DNA of 14,813 nt. It comes from Patescibacteria group bacterium (lineage in GTDB: Bacteria > Patescibacteriota > Microgenomatia > PFEM01 > JAHIFH01). This document shows positions 1 through 6,814 of the stretch, piece after piece. Position 1 is the first letter of the stretch. Every line of letters starts with the position of its first letter. Both the position numbers and the translations under genes were made by a program. The DNA lies in assembly GCA_018900995.1 (NCBI GenBank), contig JAHIFH010000025.1, positions 1 to 14,813 of the forward strand. Direction: 5' to 3'. Below the pieces are notes generated by a model. That model saw nothing but the letters and a program-made list of their open reading frames with translations. It was not told where the DNA came from and made no database searches.

Positions 1-1455
1 CAAACCGCTATTTCTGACTTAGAAAACATTCACGAAGAAGAAAAAGGCAAGCTTTATTATCTCAAATATGGTCCTATTACCATCGCCACCACCCGACCGG
101 AAACAATGTTTGCTGATGTGGCCGTTGCTATTCATCCTAAAAACAAAAAATATCAACATTTAGTGGGTAAAAAGGTTTCTCTCCCTCTCACTAAGCGTAA
201 AATTCCAGTTATCATCGATAAAGCAGTTGACCTTGAGTTCGGAACCGGCGCTCTTAAAATCACGCCCGCTCATGACCAACTCGACTTTGAAATTGGCGAG
301 AGACATCAATTGGAAAAACTACTTGCTGTTGGGTTTGACGGTAAACTCACTAAGCTAACAGGTAAATATGCAGGCTTATCGGTCTCGGAAGGACGAAAGA
401 AAGTAGTTGCCGACCTTAAAAAAGGCGGATTTATCGAGAAAATCGAAGACTATAAACTCGCTATTGGACACTGTCAGCGCTGCGGTCATATGACCGAGGC
501 ATTAATTTCTAAACAATGGTTCGTTAAAACCAAGCCGCTTGCCCAAAAAGCAATTAAAGCGGTTAAAAGTGGCCAAATTAAAATTATTCCCCGCCGGTAC
601 ACTAAAATTTATTACCAATGGCTAGAAAATATCCGCGACTGGTGTATTTCCCGTCAACTTTGGTGGGGGCACAAAATCCCTCTCAAGGGTGAAGAAGACA
701 TCTTAGATACCTGGTTTTCTTCTGGACTTTGGCCGATTTCCACTTTAGGCTGGCCCAAAAAAACTAAAGATTTAGATTATTTTTATCCGACTACGGTCCG
801 AGAAACAGCTTATGATATTTTGTTTTTCTGGGTGGCTAGAGAAATTATGATATGCCTGGAGATGACTGGCAAGATTCCTTTTGAAATCGTTTACCTTCAC
901 GGCTTGGTCCGAGACGAAAAAGGAAGGAAATTTAGTAAAACCAAGGGGATTGGTTTTGACCCAGTGGAAATTATTGAAAACCACGGGACTGATGCCTTTA
1001 GAATGGCTTTAGTGATCGGCAATCCTCCGGGAAACGATCTAAAAATCGAAGAAAACAAAGTTATCGCCTATCGCAATTTTGCCAATAAAATCTGGAATGC
1101 GAGTCGGTACGTCTTGTCTTATAAGGGCAAAGGCAAAAAAAGAAAAAAACACAAAGATGATCAATGGATTTTAAAGGAGCTGAATAAAACCAAAAAAAGG
1201 GTGACCAATTTAATCAATCGTTATCGCTTTGACTTAGCGGCTGAGGAAATTTATCAATTCTTCTGGCACACATTTTGTGATAAATACATTGAAATGAGCA
1301 AAAAGCGACGAGATGAAGCTCAACCTACTCTACTATATATTTTAGAAACTAGCCTTAAACTTCTTCACCCCTTTATGCCGTTCATTACTGAGGAAATCTA
1401 TCAGCGCCTACCTAAACATGGCGAGGCTTTGATGATAGAAAAATGGCCAAGGTAA
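1..1455 (+). CDS. valS: Valine--tRNA ligase (ValRS), 5'-truncated by the window edge
   Basis: ValRS charges tRNA-Val with valine in the cytoplasm. The frame is open from base 1, so the start and the HIGH motif lie outside the window; 484 residues are visible. In order they show the editing (CP1) core TTRPETMFADVAVAIHP and KITPAHDQLDFEIG, a single Cys pair in HCQRCG, the signature RDWCISRQLWWGH, DTWFSSGLWPISTLGWP, the KMSKS-like loop KFSKT (bases 928-942), and an anticodon-binding helical domain ending EEIYQRLP...IEKWPR. Two things are odd. After WWGHKIP only a few residues precede DILDTWF, where E. coli ValRS has about 35 more. The protein also stops at the end of the anticodon-binding domain, without the roughly 150-residue C-terminal segment and coiled-coil arm of the E. 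coli enzyme. The last 13 bases overlap the next gene. IleRS or LeuRS is less likely because of the TTRPET and RDWCISRQLWWGH context. Confidence 0.95.
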   Translation, partial: QTAISDLENIHEEEKGKLYYLKYGPITIATTRPETMFADVAVAIHPKNKKYQHLVGKKVSLPLTKRKIPVIIDKAVDLEFGTGALKITPAHDQLDFEIGERHQLEKLLAVGFDGKLTKLTGKYAGLSVSEGRKKVVADLKKGGFIEKIEDYKLAIGHCQRCGHMTEALISKQWFVKTKPLAQKAIKAVKSGQIKIIPRRYTKIYYQWLENIRDWCISRQLWWGHKIPLKGEEDILDTWFSSGLWPISTLGWPKKTKDLDYFYPTTVRETAYDILFFWVAREIMICLEMTGKIPFEIVYLHGLVRDEKGRKFSKTKGIGFDPVEIIENHGTDAFRMALVIGNPPGNDLKIEENKVIAYRNFANKIWNASRYVLSYKGKGKKRKKHKDDQWILKELNKTKKRVTNLINRYRFDLAAEEIYQFFWHTFCDKYIEMSKKRRDEAQPTLLYILETSLKLLHPFMPFITEEIYQRLPKHGEALMIEKWPR

Positions 1456-2075
1456 AAAAAGATATCAAGCTACCGAGATATCAAGCTATTAAGAAAATAG
1501 GTCAAGTCAAACCCTGGGTAGGTAACAAAATTGCTGAGGCAAGAAAACTTGGTGAACACAGGGCGGCTCGAGCAGCGCGACGCTGGGGAGCGCCAGCTGG
1601 CGTGGCTTTAGTTGTTTTCCTTCTCATTGGCTCTTTTTTTCTTCCTAAAAATAGCTTTCAGCAAGCCAAACACAGTTTGCTCAAAAACTCTGGTGACTTC
1701 CAAGCTCAGCTTGTTTTAGCGGAAGAATTATTGGCTAACAATCAGTTCGAAGAAGCGGAAAAAATGCTTCTCCTTGCCCAAAACCAAATCAACCTCTCAG
1801 ATAACCAGGTTTTGGGTGAACAGACTAATCCTCAGCTCGAAGAGCTTTGGCAAAAAAAATATTATTCCGACCCCGAAGATATTAAAAAATTAATTACTGC
1901 CTGGGAAAAAATTGTTTCCGAAAAACCAAATTATCGCGATGGCTATCTTCAGCTCGCCTATCTTCATTACAAACTTTATGAGAATGAAAAAGCTCAAGAA
2001 TGTCTTGAAAAAGCGATTGAGCTTGACCCCAATTATGAACTGGCAAGAGAATTAAAGAAGATTTTAGAAGATTAA
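1443..2075 (+). CDS. Membrane-anchored TPR-repeat protein
   Basis: This 210-aa protein has a basic N-terminus (residues 1-48, rich in Lys and Arg), one hydrophobic segment at about 50-67 (APAGVALVVFLLIGSFFL), and then a helical region. TPR-like helices are seen at about 83-115 (AQLVLAEELLANNQFEEAEKMLLLA) and most clearly at 163-208 (DGYLQLAYLHYKLYENEKAQECLEKAIELDPNYELA, a textbook TPR ending). The positive-inside rule predicts a cytoplasmic N-terminus and an extracytoplasmic TPR domain, which usually binds peptides or scaffolds a complex. The partner is unknown. The ATG lies within the last codons of valS (13-base overlap), so expression is probably coupled to valS. No strong Shine-Dalgarno sequence precedes it, and no later Met would keep the membrane segment. 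The sequence does not resemble the missing ValRS C-terminus, so this is not a frameshifted valS tail. Confidence 0.8.
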   Translation: MAKVKKDIKLPRYQAIKKIGQVKPWVGNKIAEARKLGEHRAARAARRWGAPAGVALVVFLLIGSFFLPKNSFQQAKHSLLKNSGDFQAQLVLAEELLANNQFEEAEKMLLLAQNQINLSDNQVLGEQTNPQLEELWQKKYYSDPEDIKKLITAWEKIVSEKPNYRDGYLQLAYLHYKLYENEKAQECLEKAIELDPNYELARELKKILED

Positions 2076-2079
2076 GAAA

Positions 2080-2622
2080 TTACTCCGCTTCACAAGGTGT
2101 ATCTTGCATCACATACCACTCAATATTTGGATCGGCACATGCCTGGCACTCAGAACAATAAGACTTTCCATCCGAGCCACAAATGTAGGGTGGATTAACA
2201 ATACACTCCATTGTACAAACCTGGGGTCTCGGTTCTTCACAAAGAGTTCTTTCTCCTGGAGGAATCAGTCCCGTACACCGCCAATTAATTTCTGCTTCCC
2301 CAGTGGAGACATTAATCACACAAGCTGGAGCGCAGCCGGGTTTCTGAATATCCAAATCAATCCACCAAGTGCCGGTATAGTCATTACAGAAATATTCGTC
2401 AGTGAGATTACCTTCTTCAACACACTCGCTTTCCAAAGCAATTTCTTTTGCTTCCAAAAGGCTCATTTCTTCTTTAGTCCCAACCTTAACACAATCTTCT
2501 TCTTGCCCTAAAGGAGGAAGAGGTTGAATTTGCTTTTGTCTATATTTATTAACTCCAAAAGCTATTCCTGCAAGAGCTAAAATTACAACTACCCCAACTA
2601 AAATTTTGTTTTTCTGAGACAT
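2080..2622 (-). CDS. Membrane-anchored cysteine-rich protein with Kazal-like C-terminal domain
   Basis: This 180-aa protein has an N-terminal membrane anchor at about 7-24 (ILVGVVVILALAGIAFGV) followed by an extracytoplasmic part with 14 cysteines, suggesting disulfides. The middle part (about 78-120) contains TGTWWIDLDIQKPGCAPACV and EINWRCTGL, which I cannot assign firmly; it may be PepSY-like. The end fits the Kazal serine-protease-inhibitor pattern: C136, C140, seven residues to C148, then GSDGKSY with Tyr at 155, C159, C162 and C177, plus an extra Cys at 156. Kazal domains usually block serine proteases, or act as follistatin-like binding modules, outside the cell. Protease inhibition here is inference; the reactive-site residue cannot be confirmed. 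The gene is convergent with the TPR gene (4 bases between stops) and divergent from the small exported protein at 2701. Confidence 0.72.
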   Translation of the reverse strand: MSQKNKILVGVVVILALAGIAFGVNKYRQKQIQPLPPLGQEEDCVKVGTKEEMSLLEAKEIALESECVEEGNLTDEYFCNDYTGTWWIDLDIQKPGCAPACVINVSTGEAEINWRCTGLIPPGERTLCEEPRPQVCTMECIVNPPYICGSDGKSYCSECQACADPNIEWYVMQDTPCEAE

Positions 2623-2628
2623 GACTAA

Positions 2629-2657
2629 AGTTTAAATCTTTTCCTTTAAAATTTCAA
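2629..2657 (-). promoter_or_regulatory. Sigma70-type promoter giving a leaderless Kazal-protein mRNA
   Basis: On the minus strand, -35 TTGAAA (2657-2652), a 17-base spacer and -10 TAAACT (2634-2629) are followed by exactly 6 bases and then the ATG at 2622. A start 7 bases after the -10 would fall on the A of the ATG, and there is no Shine-Dalgarno sequence. The promoter stands back to back with the one for the gene at 2701. Confidence 0.55.
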
Positions 2658-2665
2658 TCTCCCGC

Positions 2666-2694
2666 TTGACAGCTAGCGATTGTCTCCATAAAAT
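2666..2694 (+). promoter_or_regulatory. Near-consensus sigma70-type promoter, leaderless start for the 72-aa gene
   Basis: A perfect -35 TTGACA (2666-2671), a 17-base spacer and -10 TAAAAT (2689-2694) are followed by 6 bases and then ATG at 2701. The expected transcription start coincides with the ATG, and there is no Shine-Dalgarno sequence. Of the promoter-like sites I found in this window it is the best match to the consensus. Confidence 0.7.
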
Positions 2695-2700
2695 AAAATC

Positions 2701-2919
2701 ATGAAACAAAGACTGTTTATTTTTTTATCTTTGGTTCTCTTTCTTCTCTTTCCCTCACCAGCACTAGCACAAGCAACTGATGCGGCTACGCCAACTACTA
2801 CTGCTACACCCACTGCCGGTGTTACCACGCCTACATTTCTTCTTTTTATCTTAGGCGGGTCGTTATTCTTGGCGGGATTGTTGATTCAAAGAAGAATTAG
2901 CTACAAACCAAGTCAGTAA
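2701..2919 (+). CDS. Small exported protein with signal peptide, Thr/Pro linker and C-terminal TM
   Basis: This 72-aa protein has a clear signal peptide (MKQRL, then a hydrophobic core to about residue 20, with a likely cut after ALA at 23). A short low-complexity linker rich in Thr, Ala and Pro follows (about 26-44), then a second hydrophobic segment (TFLLFILGGSLFLAGLLI, about 45-62) and a positively charged end (QRRISYKPSQ). The layout resembles wall-sorted or membrane-tail surface proteins, but no LPxTG-type motif precedes the second hydrophobic segment, so sortase attachment is not supported. The Thr-rich linker could be glycosylated (inference). No known family was recognised. The strong promoter just upstream, the divergent Kazal-protein gene and the convergent rplY (5 bases between stops) make it a single-gene transcription unit that is probably well expressed. 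Confidence 0.7.
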   Translation: MKQRLFIFLSLVLFLLFPSPALAQATDAATPTTTATPTAGVTTPTFLLFILGGSLFLAGLLIQRRISYKPSQ

Positions 2920-2924
2920 AAACC

Positions 2925-3650
2925 TTACTTCTTTTCTGTTTTTTCTTTACCTAATTCTCTTTCGCCTGGCTTCTCTTCTTTTAGCGGAGTTTTAGCTTCT
3001 TCAGGAGGCGCCTTGGCTTCTTCCTCAGACGGCTTTTCTTCCTCAGGAACTTCTTCTTCAGGCGGGAGCGCCACTTCTTCCTTAGCCAGAGGTTCAATTT
3101 TCGCCAAAATTTCTTTTTCTGGGGTTAATACTTTGACCTCTTTTGGTATCTTAAGGTCGACCACAGCGACAGCATTACCAACTTCTTTCAAGCTTGAAAT
3201 ATCTAACTCAAGTTTGTCCGGCAGCTCAGTCGGTAAAGCCTCAACCTCAACATCAGTTAATGGCTGAATCAAAATGCCAATCTTTTCCTTAGTGGCGGGT
3301 GACTCACCCACTAATTCAATCGGCACCTCAGTCGTAACCTTCACTTTCAGGTCAACCTGATAAAAATCAGCATGAAGGGGCTGATCAGAAACAGGGTCAA
3401 ATTGGATATTATGAATAAGTACAGGACGGGGGGTTTTTTCTCCTTTAACCTTGAGCTTAACGACGCTTGTCTCCCCCGTTTTTTTGAAAGCAGCAAGAAA
3501 CGATTTCAAATCTGTTTGCACTGCCAAAGACTTGACTTTTTTACCATAGATATTCGCCGGCAAGACGCCTTCCCGACGCAAGGTCTTAGCCTTCCGCCCA
3601 AGAATAGTTCGCTTTTCGGCAGTTAATTTTAGTTCGTCTTTTTTCGCCAT
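2925..3650 (-). CDS. rplY: 50S ribosomal protein L25 (CTC/TL5 family) with long acidic tail
   Basis: L25/CTC binds 5S rRNA in the central protuberance of the large ribosomal subunit. The 241-aa protein has the N-terminal L25 domain (about 5-95: TAEKRTILGRKAKTLRREG, LPANIYGKK, then ending PVLIHNIQFDPVSDQPLHADF) and the TL5/CTC C-terminal domain (about 100-188: VPIELVGESPATKEKIGILI, DKLELDISSLKEV). From about residue 190 there is a low-complexity tail of Glu, Pro, Lys and Ala, a common addition in CTC proteins. The start is supported by a good Shine-Dalgarno sequence, AAGGAG (minus strand of 3658-3663), 7 bases upstream. This is one of the few starts in the window with a clear one. A promoter at 3744-3772 would give a leader of about 87 bases containing a strong palindrome. 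Confidence 0.93.
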   Translation of the reverse strand: MAKKDELKLTAEKRTILGRKAKTLRREGVLPANIYGKKVKSLAVQTDLKSFLAAFKKTGETSVVKLKVKGEKTPRPVLIHNIQFDPVSDQPLHADFYQVDLKVKVTTEVPIELVGESPATKEKIGILIQPLTDVEVEALPTELPDKLELDISSLKEVGNAVAVVDLKIPKEVKVLTPEKEILAKIEPLAKEEVALPPEEEVPEEEKPSEEEAKAPPEEAKTPLKEEKPGERELGKEKTEKK

Positions 3651-3678
3651 CCTTCGACTCCTTTTTAGTTTACCCCGA

Positions 3679-3700
3679 GGACTTCGGCTGAGCTCAGTCG
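3679..3700. repeat. 22-bp palindrome in the rplY leader
   Basis: CTTCGGCTGAG is followed directly by CTCAGTCGAAG, an inverted repeat that is perfect except for one G/T position. On the rplY mRNA its first arm CTTCGACT could instead pair with AGTCGAAG (minus strand of 3652-3659), which ends next to the start codon and touches the Shine-Dalgarno sequence. It could be a dispersed palindromic repeat, a translation-control element, or both. Confidence 0.55.
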
Positions 3701-3743
3701 AAGCCTTTATCGAGGGGCTCAGGACAAGTTAATTCGAGCTACT

Positions 3744-3772
3744 ATCTTATCACTCCTCTTTCTCAAAGACAA
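3744..3772 (-). promoter_or_regulatory. Candidate rplY promoter
   Basis: On the minus strand, -35 TTGTCT (3772-3767), a 17-base spacer and -10 TAAGAT (3749-3744) lie just upstream of the 3' end of the DUF4012 gene (stop at 3777-3779). The predicted leader to rplY is about 87 bases and carries the palindrome and the AAGGAG site. Confidence 0.45.
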
Positions 3773-3776
3773 GATC

Positions 3777-6701
3777 TCAAAAAGAGACCTCAAAAACCAA
3801 ATCCTGGTCAAACTGGGGAGCAAAAACAATTAAACCAGAAGTGAAACTAGATTCTGGCTGAGTAGAAACAACCTGCGCTTTAGCTGGCGGCACTAGCCAT
3901 AAATTAAACATTTCATCCTCAATCCCCGGCTGCTTTTGTAAATAAAGCAAATAACGATTTCCAGGTCCGATAGCCAGCCTATCAGCTAGTCGATAACTAA
4001 TCTCTACTGTCTTCTTAGCCTGAATCGGCACTTCAACCAAGAAACCAAAAGCAGTTCTTTCGCTAATTTCTGTTTCATCAATCTTCTCTTTCTCTATTTC
4101 CTTGCCATTAATCATCACTTTTTCTAGCCTTGTCCCCTTCGGAGTCAAAATCCGCAAATAGTTTTTATACTTTCCCGCAGGAAAAATTTCTGATTGGCTC
4201 TGGTTGTGATAATCAATCCTCAGGGTCTCTTTTACTCCTCCCTCTGAATCAAAATTAACCTGATGGGTTAGATTTCTCTTAACAAAATAATTAGCTTTAT
4301 TAACCCCGAAGTTAGACTCAACAATCATTAAATAATCAACCAGGCACTCTCCTTTTTCTGCTTCACCCTGGTTGCCTGCAACAGCGGGCAAACACTTCAC
4401 TCTTCTCAAGCTTCCATCCCAACCCAAGGCAGCTAAAATCCTGGCTGCTTCTGGGTTATTAAGGGCAATGAGCAAATCTTTGGACTTCAATGATTGATAA
4501 AGAGCTTGGCCAAGAGCTAGCCACTTTTCCTCATCAACCTGACGGACTTCAACAAGAAGGGCGTTGGCGATTGCCCCAAGAAAATCTTTTTTTTGGGTTG
4601 AACCAGGAAAGAAGTTAACTTCAGCATAATACTCGGCCCTTTCAAACAAACTATCAGCGTCAATCTTCTCTTGGTAATCAAACAGTTCAACTGGACCTAC
4701 CGCCTGTAAAATCCTTTGGGCCAAAAACAAGTCTACCCCTACTACTCCATCTACCTTTCTCCCAAGTTCCTTCTCTAAAAACCAACTTGCTTGCAAGGCG
4801 GAAACAAGGAAATCAGGATTAAAATTAGAGTCGCGGAGATACCAGCCCGCCTCACCAAGATAACGACGAATCGGCTCTGGAGGGTCAACATGACCTTTAA
4901 GTTGCCCATCAGCAGAGTAAACATCCAGTAATTGGAAATCAATCAGCTTTCCTCCATCAAAAGTGGCTAAGGCAAAGGAGCCAATAAAGCCCCCGGTTGG
5001 CCGCAACTCCATATTATTCTGAAAGAGAATAAGATAGGTTCTTTTTCCATGGACTCCTGCTAAGTCTGGTAAAAGGAGAACTCCCGCTTTTGCTTCTAGA
5101 AGCATCTCTCTAACTGTGGTTAAATTTTCTACCAATAGGCTGTCAAATCTGGTTAAAAATTGGCGGGCATCAGGCTTAGACTTCAGCTGACCCTCAAGAT
5201 AAGAAAACTGCTGATAAACTAAATCAAGGTCAGTGCTCATCTCTGAAGTTAATTGCTCGATATCAGCAAGTTGGTCTTGGAAAATAGCCTGGCTAATCTG
5301 GCTAGCTTTTTCAGCGACTCCTCCTAGCTTTTCCATTCCCCTACTTGCTTGTAAACCAATTGTCAAGTAGGTCTCGGTTTTACTCTGAAGTTGGTCTTGT
5401 CCAAAAAGATTAAAAACTGAGCTTAACGATTGGAGATTTCCCTGAGCGCGAGTAAAATCGCCCTCCGAGAGCTTAGCCGATTTAACCGTTTTAGAAAAAT
5501 TACCGGCCACCGCGCTTCGGTAAGCCGAATGGAGATTTCTGATACCTAAGAAGCTGTTTAAAGCTAGGGCGCCAGGAAGATAAAGAAGAGCCAATAAAAG
5601 CACGAGGGTTAAACCAATAATTAGTTTTTTCTGACCGATAAACGACGGTTCTTTTCTTTTTTCGACCTTTGTTTTTTCCCTTGTTTCTTCCTTGCTAATC
5701 TCTGGTTTGCCTTTAATAGATCTTTTAATTCTCTTTTGGAAATACATTAGCGTCTGTTTTAGACCCTCATCAAGACCAACCTTGGGTTGCCAATCAAGAT
5801 GTTCCTGGCTGATTAATTCTCGTCCTGATTCAAAAACCGGCAGCTCTTCCTTAGCCACGTGCTCAACTTTCAAGCCTTGTCCCACTAAACCTTGTAAACG
5901 ATGAGCAACTAATAAAAGCGTTTCTTCCTGTGGATTAATTAAGCTATAAATTTTCCCTGCGGTCCCAGAACTAAACATGGCTTTAGTTAAACCATAGACA
6001 ACATCGCTAACAAAAGTCGGCTGAATTTTTTGAGAACCATCTCCGGGAATAGTGAGCGATCCCCCATCAGTTGCCTGTTTAATCATTCGCGCCAAAATTC
6101 CCTCGGTTCTTAAATCCATTCTGGGACCATAAATCCAATTAAGTCGAACAATCCGCGCGTCAATTCTCTCTCTCTCCATAAATTCAGTTGTCAAAGCCTC
6201 AGCCGATCGCTTCGCTTCAGCGAAGCTCGCCATCTCTGCCACCGCTCCTTTGCCAAAATATTCCTTTAATTTCTGGGTGGACACTCTCGCTTGAAAAACT
6301 TGAGGGCTAGAACCAAGTAAAAATTTGGCGCCGGTTTTTTTCGCTAACTTCAAAAGATTGATTGTTCCGGAAACATTAACTAAAAGAGTTTCCAAAGAAA
6401 CGTCATCACCAGAAATATAGGCCTCCAGTCCCGCCAAATGAAAAATATAATCCGGCTCACCGACTTCGGCATTAAGGGGTTGACCAAGGTCTTGTTTGAC
6501 TAACAAGAAATCGGGACTGGTTAAACAATTTTTTAAATTTTTTTTAGTCCCAGTAGTTAAGTTGTCTAAACAAATAACCCGACAGTTTTGTTGAAGAAGG
6601 AGCTCACAAAGAAAAGAACCAATAAAACCAGCACCTCCAGCAACTAAGATTAGCGGTTTACTTTGATTGTCTCTTGACTTGTGAAAAAATTTTTCGGTCA
6701 T
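3777..6701 (-). CDS. SDR (NAD-dependent epimerase-like) - TM - DUF4012 fusion protein
   Basis: The 974-aa protein has three parts. Residues about 17-320 form an extended SDR domain like sugar-nucleotide epimerases and decarboxylases: Rossmann GGAGFIGS (22-29), D46 for cofactor ribose, HLAG (88-91), YGPRM (191-195) and D233 in TFVSDVVYGL. The expected catalytic YxxxK reads FAEAK (F160, K164); S132 is kept. A charged linker (about 322-356) leads to one TM segment (about 359-381). The rest is DUF4012, recognised from LILFQNNMELRPTGGFIGS and the following VDGVVGVDLFLAQRIL and PVELFDY region, probably outside the membrane. DUF4012 has no established activity; families with it are tied to cell-envelope contexts. 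The SDR half may bind a nucleotide sugar without turning it over (inference). The frame is continuous through all parts, so this looks like a real fusion. Confidence 0.88.
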   Translation of the reverse strand: MTEKFFHKSRDNQSKPLILVAGGAGFIGSFLCELLLQQNCRVICLDNLTTGTKKNLKNCLTSPDFLLVKQDLGQPLNAEVGEPDYIFHLAGLEAYISGDDVSLETLLVNVSGTINLLKLAKKTGAKFLLGSSPQVFQARVSTQKLKEYFGKGAVAEMASFAEAKRSAEALTTEFMERERIDARIVRLNWIYGPRMDLRTEGILARMIKQATDGGSLTIPGDGSQKIQPTFVSDVVYGLTKAMFSSGTAGKIYSLINPQEETLLLVAHRLQGLVGQGLKVEHVAKEELPVFESGRELISQEHLDWQPKVGLDEGLKQTLMYFQKRIKRSIKGKPEISKEETREKTKVEKRKEPSFIGQKKLIIGLTLVLLLALLYLPGALALNSFLGIRNLHSAYRSAVAGNFSKTVKSAKLSEGDFTRAQGNLQSLSSVFNLFGQDQLQSKTETYLTIGLQASRGMEKLGGVAEKASQISQAIFQDQLADIEQLTSEMSTDLDLVYQQFSYLEGQLKSKPDARQFLTRFDSLLVENLTTVREMLLEAKAGVLLLPDLAGVHGKRTYLILFQNNMELRPTGGFIGSFALATFDGGKLIDFQLLDVYSADGQLKGHVDPPEPIRRYLGEAGWYLRDSNFNPDFLVSALQASWFLEKELGRKVDGVVGVDLFLAQRILQAVGPVELFDYQEKIDADSLFERAEYYAEVNFFPGSTQKKDFLGAIANALLVEVRQVDEEKWLALGQALYQSLKSKDLLIALNNPEAARILAALGWDGSLRRVKCLPAVAGNQGEAEKGECLVDYLMIVESNFGVNKANYFVKRNLTHQVNFDSEGGVKETLRIDYHNQSQSEIFPAGKYKNYLRILTPKGTRLEKVMINGKEIEKEKIDETEISERTAFGFLVEVPIQAKKTVEISYRLADRLAIGPGNRYLLYLQKQPGIEDEMFNLWLVPPAKAQVVSTQPESSFTSGLIVFAPQFDQDLVFEVSF
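6209..6226. repeat. Perfect 8-bp-arm palindrome over the SDR catalytic motif
   Basis: GCTTCGCT, a 2-base centre (TC) and AGCGAAGC form a perfect inverted repeat covering the codons for S159 to K164 of the SDR domain, including the Phe that replaces the catalytic Tyr. A TAC Tyr codon at 160 would leave a single mismatch in the palindrome. Confidence 0.8.
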
Positions 6702-6719
6702 GTCGCAATTACTAATATC

Positions 6720-6748
6720 ATCATAATCAAAAATTGTTCTTCATTCAA
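6720..6748 (-). promoter_or_regulatory. Candidate promoter of the SDR-DUF4012 gene
   Basis: On the minus strand, -35 TTGAAT (6748-6743), a 17-base spacer and -10 TATGAT (6725-6720) are followed by 18 bases to the ATG. The leader would be only about 11 bases and contains no Shine-Dalgarno sequence. Confidence 0.5.
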
Positions 6749-6814
6749 CAAAAAAGCCCATAGGAAAAGTTATAGTCGCTCACATGAAAAGGTTTGAGAT
6801 AGTTTAGTAGTAGT

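Noticed and set aside
1591..1602. 12-bp palindrome CGCCAGCTGGCG in the TPR gene
   Set aside because: It is isolated, within coding sequence at the start of the TM segment, with no second copy in the window.
1443..2075. Frameshifted C-terminus of valS
   Set aside because: The downstream frame encodes a basic N-terminus, a TM segment and TPR repeats, not the ValRS coiled-coil arm.
2104..2511. 135-codon plus-strand open frame opposite the Kazal-protein gene
   Set aside because: It is a shadow of the minus-strand gene: no family features, no start signal, and the opposite frame has a membrane anchor and an ordered cysteine pattern.
6750..6785. Terminator after rnhA near the minus-strand GGGCTTTTTT
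   Set aside because: The T-run is there, but I could not find a stable stem of more than about three pairs before it.
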